A stretch of DNA of 7,589 nucleotides from an uncultured Moheibacter sp. (lineage in GTDB: Bacteria; Bacteroidota; Bacteroidia; Flavobacteriales; Weeksellaceae), in assembly GCA_937875605.1 (NCBI GenBank), contig CALLXZ010000175.1:1-7589 (forward strand). Reading direction: 5' to 3'. How positions within the stretch are numbered: position 1 is the first letter of the stretch; the number at the start of each line of letters is the position of its first letter. The translations under genes were made by a program, and so were the position numbers. This document shows, piece by piece, positions 1 to 6,158 of this stretch. The notes under the pieces were generated by a model that saw only the letters and a program-made list of their open reading frames with translations, was not told the origin of the DNA and searched no databases.

Positions 1-700
1 CATAAAATCCTGAGCTGCCGGAATATCCCAATCTTGCAGAATAATTACTAGTCGTCTGAGGAAAATTCTCAAAAGGTCCGGTGTAATTTTCATATTGTCC
101 GACATAACTAAATCCAGCTGTAACAGCATTTTTATAATTATCTTTATCAAATAAACGAACCAAATTCGTTTCTACATCTACTCCTCCAACTGTTCCAGAA
201 GTCGTCTCAAATCCTAATCTCATATCCCCTATAACTCCTTTTATCGTTGTAAAATCGTTAGGTGTATAAGCAACTTTAACTCCTCGCATTGAATTATTAA
301 TTCCTATCTGACGATCTTCCCAGCTTCTAAATATTAATCCATTTCCAAACTGATCGTAAAAATTTCCCGCTGTAATATCCAATTGCTCTCCTTTGTAATT
401 CACATAGTATGTGGCAATTTTATTATCATTAAATCTTTCGGAATATCCTAACAAGGCGTTTGGCAAGTAGGCCTCATACTGTAAACCAGCTGAAAACTTC
501 CCATAATTATAATCTAATCGTATATAGTTATTGGAACGAAAAGGATCATTAGGCTGTTCAAATCCTAAATCTTCATCCTCTTGGTACCATTGAGACGTTG
601 ATTCAATTCCTCCGGAAAAAGTTCCTCCTCCAATATCTATTTGGGCTTCTGATATTCCCGAAAAAGCAATAGCAATCAGCAAAACATAAATTTGTTTCAT
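1..700 (-). CDS. Secreted DUF6029-like protein, N-terminal 233 residues (partial, runs off left edge)
   Basis: The minus-strand frame is open from ATG at 700 to the window edge with no stop, giving 233 codons. It starts MKQIYVLLIAIAFSGISEAQ, a clear signal peptide with likely cleavage before Q20. The mature part is rich in aromatic residues and Gly/Asn in alternating patterns (for example RSNNYIRLDYNYGKFSAGLQ near residues 62-81 and IATYYVNYKGEQLDITAGNF around 103-122), as expected for beta strands of an outer-membrane barrel. The phrases SQWYQEDEDLGF, FYDQFGNGLIFRSWEDRQ and GINNSMRG match my memory of the DUF6029 family of Bacteroidota, whose function is unknown. It lies 59 bases downstream of the TlpA-like gene on the same strand with no terminator between, so the two are probably co-transcribed. 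The C-terminal half is outside the window. The exported, beta-rich nature is well supported; the family name is from recall. Confidence 0.8.
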   Translation of the reverse strand, partial: MKQIYVLLIAIAFSGISEAQIDIGGGTFSGGIESTSQWYQEDEDLGFEQPNDPFRSNNYIRLDYNYGKFSAGLQYEAYLPNALLGYSERFNDNKIATYYVNYKGEQLDITAGNFYDQFGNGLIFRSWEDRQIGINNSMRGVKVAYTPNDFTTIKGVIGDMRLGFETTSGTVGGVDVETNLVRLFDKDNYKNAVTAGFSYVGQYENYTGPFENFPQTTSNYSARLGYSGSSGFY

Positions 701-759
701 GTGTAAATTATTGTTTTAAATGTATAAATACAATCTAAAATACTAAAGTAGATAGATTA

Positions 760-1251
760 TTAATTAGAAAATTCTTTGATTTTTTCATAAAGATTATCTT
801 CCGCTCCTGGTTGATAACCGAGATGTTTGTAAACTATATTACCATCTTTTACGATAACTGTGAAAGGGGGTGTAGAAAAGTTCAACTGTCTCTTTAACTC
901 ATTGTTGGTATCCAATAAAATATCAAAGTCCCATCCTTTCCCATTAACCATGGGCTGAACCCTTCCTACTGTCTTTGAATCATCCAATGAAATTGCAAAA
1001 AAAGAAAATTCCGTTTCAGACCGCCAGTCATCAATCTTATCATTGATCGCATTTAATTCAAGCATACATGGACCACACCAAGTCGCCCAAAAAGCAATCA
1101 CAACAGGTTTACCATCATTTGAAAGTGCCTTCAAATCAATTTTATTTCCTTTTAGGTCCGGAATTGCCATATCCGGGAATGACGCATCTTGCGAATAGGC
1201 ATACGAAAAAAGCATACTAAATGCCAAAATCGATAGAAATTTTTTAGTCAT
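760..1251 (-). CDS. TlpA-family thiol:disulfide oxidoreductase, secreted
   Basis: This 163-residue protein has a signal peptide (residues 1-20, MTKKFLSILAFSMLFSYAYS, cleavage before Q21) followed by a single thioredoxin fold. The segment around residue 23-40 (ASFPDMAIPDLKGNKIDL) is the usual N-terminal lead-in of AhpC/TSA-Redoxin-TlpA proteins. The active site is FWATWCGPC, with catalytic Cys59 and Cys62. The cis-proline region is STPPFTVIV (P128/P129), followed by the DGNIVYKHLGY hairpin. Length is typical for a minimal TlpA domain without a membrane anchor. Family members act in the periplasm as reductants or isomerases of protein disulfides, for example in cytochrome c maturation or repair of exported proteins; the partner here cannot be read from the sequence. 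The ATG at 1251 directly precedes the signal peptide. It is the first gene of a probable two-gene unit with the DUF6029-like gene and is divergent from the Omp28-type gene. Confidence 0.92.
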   Translation of the reverse strand: MTKKFLSILAFSMLFSYAYSQDASFPDMAIPDLKGNKIDLKALSNDGKPVVIAFWATWCGPCMLELNAINDKIDDWRSETEFSFFAISLDDSKTVGRVQPMVNGKGWDFDILLDTNNELKRQLNFSTPPFTVIVKDGNIVYKHLGYQPGAEDNLYEKIKEFSN

Positions 1252-1260
1252 ATTTTTTAA

Positions 1261-1305
1261 ATGTGTGTTAATTGAGCTAAATTAGCAAAAAATAATTACA
1301 CACAT
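1261..1305. promoter_or_regulatory. Symmetric divergent control region between the TlpA-like and Omp28-like genes
   Basis: Only 54 bases separate the two divergent start codons. The region is nearly palindromic. The outer arms are ATGTGTGTTAATT (1261-1273) and AATTACACACAT (1294-1305), complementary except for one extra T. In the centre GCTAAATTAGC (1276-1286) is a perfect inverted repeat around one base. That centre reads TAAATTAG on the plus strand and TAATTTAG on the minus strand. Each is one base away from the Bacteroidota -7 consensus TAnnTTTG, so a single symmetric element could drive both genes, with very short leaders (about 15-20 bases). No good -33 TTG sits at the normal distance on either strand, so promoter function is inferred. 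The outer arms could instead be an operator for a dimeric regulator. Confidence 0.4.
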
Positions 1306-2436
1306 ATGAAAAAATCAATTAATCTAACTCGAATGTTCTTTTTGGTATTTTTCTCGTCCTTGCTACTCGTTAGTTGTGGAACGGAAGAGGATGCTAGTGA
1401 TGAACTTCTTGAGTTAACAATTAGTCAAAGCTCTGTTCCGAGAGGGACGCCTGTTAGTTTTCAAGTGTCGTCGAGCATAGCAGGAGACGTTACTTCTCAA
1501 GCTGTATTCCACGTCAATGGAACTCCAATCTCCGGAAACACTTTTACCCCAACTGTTGCAAATGAATCCAATGAAGTGTATGCCACTTTTAATGGCAATA
1601 CAACGGCTACTAAAACGTTTGCCTCAGTAGAAACTACACCATCTGAATATACCCAGAAAGTATTGATTGAAGATTACACCGGAACATGGTGTGGTTGGTG
1701 TCCTAGGATGATGACTATTATACAATATTTCACCAACTATAGTGAAAATATTATTCCCGTAGCAATCCACACGCCTGGTACTCCTGTAGATCCTTGGCTT
1801 TATGAACATGCTATCCAAATGATGAGTTCTTCATATTATGACACAGGAGGAGCCCCTGCAGGTCAAATTAACAGAATTCATAAAATCGATCAAGATAAAG
1901 ACGCAACACCCTGTCCTAATAATTTTTCATTTTTCCAAAATCAAATAGATCCTTATCTGAATCAGAATGCACTTTTAGGATTGTCAATTGACTCTTCGCT
2001 TTCCGGAAATAGTCTTTCAATGAATGTTAAAGTTGGATTTGCTAGCTCTGATATTTCAAATGCCAAATTAATTGTTTATTTAATTGAAGACGGATTAACG
2101 TATAATCAATATAATTATTTTAGCGGATCTACAACTGTAAGCTGCGATCCTAATTTTAATTATGCTAATATGCCACATCCAATTCCAAATCATCCGCAAG
2201 AGCATATATTATTAAAAACCTATACGGATATTTACGGAGATGACATTCCTCAAAATCAGATTTCACAGGGAACTGTATGGAATTGGGAACAAACGTTCTC
2301 ACTTCCGGCGAACGTCACAAACGCAAATAACCTGCACATCGTTGCATTTGTAGTTGGAAATGGCAATGAAATAAAAACACGCGCTGCCTTAAATGTACAA
2401 CGTGCAAAAGTCGGTACTTTTCAGGATTTTGATTAA
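1306..2436 (+). CDS. Omp28-related outer-membrane lipoprotein with a thioredoxin-like CxxC motif
   Basis: The product has 376 residues. The N-terminus is a lipoprotein signal: a basic start (MKKSINLTR), a hydrophobic core and the lipobox LLVSC, so Cys24 should be lipidated and the protein anchored in the envelope, probably the outer membrane. Residues about 34-110 look like a small Ig-like beta domain (ELTISQSSVPRGTPVSF...). From about 117 the Omp28 domain begins: VLIEDYTGTWCGWCPRMM, with Cys129 and Cys132 in the thioredoxin CxxC position, and GGAPAGQINR (181-190) at the place of the usual cis-proline loop. Two further cysteines (C203, C280) could form a disulfide. The C-terminal part (about 225-365) is beta-rich. 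The family is named after Porphyromonas gingivalis Omp28, reported as a surface protein; its biochemical role is not firmly known. The ATG at 1306 fits the signal peptide. It is divergent from a TlpA-type gene and ends 25 bases before a strong terminator. Confidence 0.88.
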   Translation: MKKSINLTRMFFLVFFSSLLLVSCGTEEDASDELLELTISQSSVPRGTPVSFQVSSSIAGDVTSQAVFHVNGTPISGNTFTPTVANESNEVYATFNGNTTATKTFASVETTPSEYTQKVLIEDYTGTWCGWCPRMMTIIQYFTNYSENIIPVAIHTPGTPVDPWLYEHAIQMMSSSYYDTGGAPAGQINRIHKIDQDKDATPCPNNFSFFQNQIDPYLNQNALLGLSIDSSLSGNSLSMNVKVGFASSDISNAKLIVYLIEDGLTYNQYNYFSGSTTVSCDPNFNYANMPHPIPNHPQEHILLKTYTDIYGDDIPQNQISQGTVWNWEQTFSLPANVTNANNLHIVAFVVGNGNEIKTRAALNVQRAKVGTFQDFD

Positions 2437-2460
2437 TTTTTTAAATTTCATAAAAGCACC

Positions 2461-2488
2461 AAAGCCATCTTATCGGATGGCTTTTTTT
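2461..2488 (+). terminator. Intrinsic terminator after the Omp28-like gene
   Basis: A perfect 9-bp stem, AAAGCCATC (2461-2469) with GATGGCTTT (2476-2484), encloses the 6-base loop TTATCG and is followed without gap by a run of seven T (2482-2488). It lies 24 bases past the stop codon of the Omp28-like gene. Confidence 0.9.
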
Positions 2489-2507
2489 ATGGTTGTTTTT
2501 TCATAGT

Positions 2508-2560
2508 TCCCTTTTTGGCATTGATTTTGTAAAATGCCAAAATGAAACCTTAAAAAGGGA
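2508..2560 (+). promoter_or_regulatory. Composite inverted repeat overlapping a possible sigma-54-type promoter
   Basis: An inner inverted repeat, TTTTGGCATT (2513-2522) with AATGCCAAAA (2533-2542), forms a perfect 10-bp stem with loop GATTTTGTAA. An outer one, TCCCTTTTT (2508-2516) with AAAAAGGGA (2552-2560), forms a 9-bp stem; the two share the T run, so either the inner hairpin or a nested form with a right-side bulge is possible. The left half also reads TTGGCATTGATTTTGTA (2515-2531). This matches the sigma-54 pattern TTGGCAC-N-TTGC with the GG at -24 and correct 12-base phasing to a G at -12, but with GT in place of GC. Transcription would then start near 2542 and leave a leader of about 95 bases before the barrel gene. 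No better TAnnTTTG promoter is seen in this gap. The symmetry is direct observation; the promoter reading is inference. Confidence 0.45.
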
Positions 2561-2637
2561 TTTTGAAATCGGTAGAGGAATTTAATTATTAAATCAACCA
2601 TTTCAATCAACCTTATTTAAAACTAAAAATTAAACAA

Positions 2638-3243
2638 ATGAAAAAAATGTTTTTAATTGCCGCAATTGCGGTTTTAGGAATGAACAGTGCAGACGCACAA
2701 GTGAAATTTGGTGTAAAAACAGGTGCTCAGCTAACCAATATAGTTGGCGATGATTTTGATGATTCAGATTCAAAAATCGGATTTAATGTCGGTGGTTATG
2801 CAAACATCCGTTTTGCTGAACAATTTGCGTTTCAACCCGAATTACTCTTCTCTCTTCAGGGAACCAAGTATGAATTTAATGAATTGGGAAGTAGTATTGA
2901 CACAAAAACTCACTTGAGTTACATTAACATTCCTTTGATGGTAAAGTGGTACGCTTATGATGGATTAAATTTTGAATTTGGTCCACAAGTTGGTTTTAAT
3001 GTTGCTTCAAAAGTTAAAGTAGATGGTTCTGGAGCTGACATTATAGAAGGTGATTATGACTTTGATGAAGTTTATTTAAGAGATGTTGAAACAGTTGATT
3101 TCGGCGTAAACATCGGTGCTGGTTATGAAATGGAAAACGGATTAAACTTTGGTATTCGTTATGGTCTTGGCTTAACTGATATTGCTAAAGATTATGATGC
3201 TAAAAACTCTGTCATTTCATTAGGCGTAGGTTACACCTTCTAA
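2638..3243 (+). CDS. Outer-membrane beta-barrel protein (PorT-like / OMP_b-brl_2 type)
   Basis: The product has 201 residues. Residues 1-20 (MKKMFLIAAIAVLGMNSADA) are a signal peptide with cleavage before Q21. The mature protein starts VKFGVKTGAQLTNI and continues in alternating amphipathic strands separated by acidic turns rich in Asp and Gly (GDDFDDSDSK at about 37-46, and the acidic stretch near 139-153). Recognisable family phrases are GFNVGGYANIRF, FAFQPELLFSLQG, YINIPLMVKWY and FEFGPQVGFNV, typical of small porin/PorT-family barrels of Bacteroidota. It ends in GVGYTF, an aromatic C-terminal residue as required for barrel insertion by the BAM complex. Eight strands fit the length. The ligand or function cannot be deduced. 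The ATG at 2638 follows an A-rich leader without a Shine-Dalgarno site. The gene is flanked by terminators on both sides, so it is probably transcribed alone. Confidence 0.9.
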   Translation: MKKMFLIAAIAVLGMNSADAQVKFGVKTGAQLTNIVGDDFDDSDSKIGFNVGGYANIRFAEQFAFQPELLFSLQGTKYEFNELGSSIDTKTHLSYINIPLMVKWYAYDGLNFEFGPQVGFNVASKVKVDGSGADIIEGDYDFDEVYLRDVETVDFGVNIGAGYEMENGLNFGIRYGLGLTDIAKDYDAKNSVISLGVGYTF

Positions 3244-3271
3244 AACAAAAAATAAAAACACAATCCAAAAT

Positions 3272-3300
3272 AAAAATGCCCGGGCTATCCGGGCATTTTT
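3272..3300 (+). terminator. Intrinsic terminator after the beta-barrel gene
   Basis: A perfect 12-bp stem, AAAAATGCCCGG (3272-3283) with CCGGGCATTTTT (3289-3300), encloses the loop GCTAT. The GC-rich core is flanked by A and T runs, so it could work on either strand. It starts 28 bases past the stop codon of the barrel gene. Confidence 0.9.
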
Positions 3301-3372
3301 CGTTAAAACACATCCGAAATTTAATATGAAATAAATCATGTTTTATTGCGTTTTTATTAAAAAGGCATTCAG

Positions 3373-4830
3373 TTGGTTTTTCGTGTTTTTTATATTTTAA
3401 TTGTATTTTTAGTACAATTTAATTTCCTCCGGTCGCAAGATCCCTACATCTTCAGCAACGACAGATTTAGTGGAATCAGTGCAGTAGGCATTTCACCTAC
3501 ACAGAGCTATATAAATCCCAATCAATTTGATGTACACCTTTTTTCCGAAAACATATTTATTCAAAACCAATACGGTTATATCTCCAAATCCAGCCTGTTT
3601 GGATTAACAAGCGGCGGAATTAAAGAAGCTGATCCTTCCAACAATATTACAGGCGAAAACACAAAACAAGTCTGGGACTATTTTAACAATCAAGTTACCG
3701 GTTACCATTTCAATAATGAACTTATGGGTCCTTCTTTCTCCCTCAATTTAACAGTTGCAGAAAAAGATTTTTCCATCGGTCTCTTTTCCAAACTCCGCAC
3801 CCAAACTTCTATAATTGAAGTTGACAATTATATGCAATATACCAATCAGGACATAGAAGAACCCGTACTCTATGATTTAAGCCCTTTTGAAGCCAATTTT
3901 ATGAATTGGACAGAATTAGGATTAAACCTTGCAACTGAAATTCTTCCCAATTCTGAATATTTATGGATTGTAGGTGCCAATTTTAAATACCTGATGGGAA
4001 ATGATGCTTTTTATTTAAAAAACAGAGATAATGCTCTTATGCGTAGGGAAAATGAAGAAATAACATTAGAAGATGGATCATTGGCCTCACAAAAGAATTT
4101 GTTTGTATCCGATTTTGATGTCGAAGTTGGTTATGCAACCAGTTATAATTTCGAGACCGATGCTTACGAATATCAATCAATCGGAAAAGGATTTGGAATG
4201 GATGTAGGTTTGGCTTTTGTGAATTATGGAGGAAGTGACGATGATTATGATTTAAAGGTAAGTGCCAATCTTTTGGATGTAGGTGTAATTCGGTTTGATG
4301 GATTTGTCCATGAATTTGTTGGAGAAAATTTTCAATACACCAATAATTCCAATTTAGAAGAAATTGATTTTGAATCACCAGAACAATACGCTCAAATCAT
4401 CAGCAATGAAATTTATGGGAACTCGGAGGAATCTTTACGTTCAAACGAATTCAAAATCGGACTTCCGACCAGTCTTCATATCAATGCAAGTAAAAATATC
4501 GGCGAAAATCAATTTATCAATTTAGATATCATCCAACGGTTTCCAATTTTTGAGAATAGCCTGAAACGAAGCAATATCATAAATGCTTCTTACATCGTTA
4601 GTAAAAACAAAGTTGCGTATGGAGCATCTATTTCTGCTTACGAATATGAAAACTTTCAAGTAGGAGCATTTATACGGTATGGTCCGCTGATCATCGGAAG
4701 TGAAAATGCCTTGCCATTTATCGTTCCACATGGAAAATTGCACGGTGCCGATTTTTACATTGGTTTCAAAATTTATCCGCTTCAAAATCGGGACATCGAA
4801 CGCAGAAGCCGTAAACCTTGTAAATGCTAA
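3373..4830 (+). CDS. Predicted outer-membrane protein, DUF5723-like, with TTG start
   Basis: The product has 485 residues. The frame has a stop at 3358-3360 and no ATG near the beginning (the next Met is near residue 118), so the best start is TTG at 3373. AAAGG at 3361-3365 lies seven bases upstream as a weak Shine-Dalgarno match. From TTG the protein begins MVFRVFYILIVFLVQFNFL, a good signal peptide with cleavage before Q22 (RS/QDP). The mature part has alternating beta-strand patterns throughout (for example LMGPSFSLNLTV, GFGMDVGLAFVNYG, LKVSANLLDVGVIRFDGF, FKIGLPTSLHINASKNIG, FQVGAFIRYGPLIIGSEN, GADFYIGFKIYP). The order LDVG.IR..., LPTSL, ...R.GPLI.G, ...GADFYIG.K resembles the DUF5723 family of Bacteroidota, distantly like PorP/SprF type IX secretion partners; function unknown. 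The tail is a short basic stretch ending in Cys-Lys-Cys. It is preceded by a terminator, so it needs its own promoter, which I cannot locate with confidence. Confidence 0.8.
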   Translation: MVFRVFYILIVFLVQFNFLRSQDPYIFSNDRFSGISAVGISPTQSYINPNQFDVHLFSENIFIQNQYGYISKSSLFGLTSGGIKEADPSNNITGENTKQVWDYFNNQVTGYHFNNELMGPSFSLNLTVAEKDFSIGLFSKLRTQTSIIEVDNYMQYTNQDIEEPVLYDLSPFEANFMNWTELGLNLATEILPNSEYLWIVGANFKYLMGNDAFYLKNRDNALMRRENEEITLEDGSLASQKNLFVSDFDVEVGYATSYNFETDAYEYQSIGKGFGMDVGLAFVNYGGSDDDYDLKVSANLLDVGVIRFDGFVHEFVGENFQYTNNSNLEEIDFESPEQYAQIISNEIYGNSEESLRSNEFKIGLPTSLHINASKNIGENQFINLDIIQRFPIFENSLKRSNIINASYIVSKNKVAYGASISAYEYENFQVGAFIRYGPLIIGSENALPFIVPHGKLHGADFYIGFKIYPLQNRDIERRSRKPCKC

Positions 4831-4834
4831 TTGA

Positions 4835-6082
4835 TTAATGAAATTGATTCAGAAATTGCAATGCATTTTGCAATGCCAATTTTGAAACCTGTTGGATAAA
4901 GTCTTCCCGCTCCAAATAAGGGAAAAAGTACATTTTTGCCATCGTATTTTTGCCATCTGTTACCGCTATCCAAACCGTTCCTACTTCTTTTCCATCTTCT
5001 CCTTTTGCAGGACCTGCAACCCCAGTAGTGGAAACTGCAATCTGTGTTTTTAATAATTCCCGAACGCCCCTTGCCATAGCCAACGCGACTTCTTTGCTCA
5101 CAACGGTATATTTTTCAATTAATTCATTTGAAACGTTTAAAACATTTTCTTTTGCTTCAGTTGCATACGAAACTACTGAACCCATGAAATAATTTGAACT
5201 CCCTGGAACATTGGTCAACATTTGCGCAATCGCTCCACCGGTACAGCTTTCTGCGGTTGCGATACTCATGCCTAATTCTTTTAATTTTTCACCTAAAATT
5301 TGTTGAACTAAATCGTTTGTGGTGGAATCTAAACGGGAACCGATGATGGGAATTAATTTATCCACTTCCAATTGAATTCTTTTGTCCAATTCACTTTTAT
5401 TATTTCCTTTGACTGAAATCCGAAGTTTGACTTTACTTCGTTCGGGCAAATAGGCGAAATGAAAATCCGCAGGCAAATTCCCTTCCCAATCTGATAACGC
5501 AATCGCCAAATCACTCTCAGGATAATCCGAAACCGACAAAAATCTGTGTACAACAAATGGAAAATCAAATTTTTGTTGGAGTCTTGGAATCACTTCAGTA
5601 TTTATCAAATTTTTCATTTCAAATGGAACTCCTTGTAAATTAAAAAGTAATTTTCCATTTGTTTCGGTTAAAAGTCCGGGGGCGGTTCCGAGTGGATTTT
5701 TCAAAGCAATCGAACCTTTTGGGACCAAAGCCTGCGCGCGATTCAAATCATTCATCGGTCGATTTAATTTCTGATAACGATCTTCCAATTCTGCCAAAAT
5801 CATTTCGTCCACCACTAATTCCGTTTCCAAAAATTCACATAATGCATTTTTTGTCACATCATCTTTGGTGGGTCCGAGACCTCCGGTTGTGATAACTACG
5901 TCCGCTTTATTTAACGAGTAATGTAAGGTGTTCCTAATAAAGTCTTTATCGTCCGGAATGGATAGAATTTCTTCTACTTCCAAACCAATTTCGTTTAGCT
6001 TTTTTGCGATGTAAGCCGAATTTGAATCAATGATCTGTCCAATCAGAATTTCATCTCCAATGGTTATGAGGTGCGCTTTCAT
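4835..6082 (-). CDS. cinA: CinA: nicotinamide-nucleotide amidohydrolase / competence-damage inducible protein
   Basis: The product has 415 residues, the full length of two-domain CinA. Residues about 1-170 are the MoCF-like (COG1058) domain: it starts MKAHLITIGDEILIGQIIDSN and contains TTGGLGPTKDD (65-75), a motif linked in this family to ADP-ribose pyrophosphatase activity. A linker domain follows to about 250. Residues about 257-415 are the PncC-type amidohydrolase, with AESCTGG (277-283, Ser279 as the expected nucleophile), SSNYFMGSVVSYATEAK (295-311) and STTGVAGP (351-358). This domain deamidates nicotinamide mononucleotide to nicotinate mononucleotide, returning it to NAD synthesis. It acts in the cytoplasm. 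All key motifs are present. The ATG at 6082 is directly before the first strand, so the start is firm. It lies 76 bases downstream of lipA on the same strand and converges on the 485-aa gene with 4 bases between the stops. The competence role implied by the name is not shown here. Confidence 0.97.
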   Translation of the reverse strand: MKAHLITIGDEILIGQIIDSNSAYIAKKLNEIGLEVEEILSIPDDKDFIRNTLHYSLNKADVVITTGGLGPTKDDVTKNALCEFLETELVVDEMILAELEDRYQKLNRPMNDLNRAQALVPKGSIALKNPLGTAPGLLTETNGKLLFNLQGVPFEMKNLINTEVIPRLQQKFDFPFVVHRFLSVSDYPESDLAIALSDWEGNLPADFHFAYLPERSKVKLRISVKGNNKSELDKRIQLEVDKLIPIIGSRLDSTTNDLVQQILGEKLKELGMSIATAESCTGGAIAQMLTNVPGSSNYFMGSVVSYATEAKENVLNVSNELIEKYTVVSKEVALAMARGVRELLKTQIAVSTTGVAGPAKGEDGKEVGTVWIAVTDGKNTMAKMYFFPYLEREDFIQQVSKLALQNALQFLNQFH

Positions 6083-6124
6083 ACTTAAATTTAGAAGTTA
6101 GAATTAAAAAAAATCCAACTATCA

Positions 6125-6143
6125 CACTGAGCTTGTCGAAGTG
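6125..6143. repeat. Short sequence resembling a dispersed intergenic repeat of Bacteroidota
   Basis: CACTGAGCTTGTCGAAGTG sits in the 76-base gap between lipA and cinA, 15 bases past the lipA stop. The core TGAGCTTGTCGAA (complement TTCGACAAGCTCA) is, from memory, a very common intergenic sequence in Flavobacteria and other bacteria. The ends CACT and AGTG are complementary, so a small imperfect hairpin is possible. On the minus strand it is followed about 13 bases later by a run of eight T (complement of 6107-6114), so it might weakly end or protect the lipA transcript. There is only one copy in this window, so its repeat nature rests on recall. Confidence 0.45.
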
Positions 6144-6158
6144 CTTCTTCCAGCAAGA

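Noticed and set aside
1306..2436. Type IX secretion C-terminal sorting domain on the Omp28-like protein
   Set aside because: The C-terminus lacks the usual sorting-domain pattern, and a lipobox gives a sufficient export route.
2542..2553. Tiny upstream frame ATG-AAA-CCT-TAA in the barrel gene leader
   Set aside because: Three codons with no ribosome-binding context; expected by chance.
4037..4378. Minus-strand open frame of 113 codons inside the 485-aa gene
   Set aside because: The His/Asn/Gln/Leu-rich translation is typical of an antisense shadow, and the plus-strand frame is clearly coding.
3373..4830. Assignment of the 485-aa protein as a true PorP/SprF type IX secretion component
   Set aside because: It is much longer than PorP/SprF (about 300 residues) and lacks their typical start; the C-terminal pattern fits DUF5723 better.
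4856..4876. Direct repeat TTGCAATGC x2 near the 3' end of cinA
   Set aside because: It lies inside the coding region and simply encodes a repeated Ala-Leu-Gln stretch (LALQNALQF) of the C-terminal helix.
6083..6110. TAAATTTA on the minus strand just before cinA as a -7 element
   Set aside because: It is off the consensus at the last base, only about three bases from the ATG, with 22 bases to the nearest TTG; too weak in AT-rich DNA.
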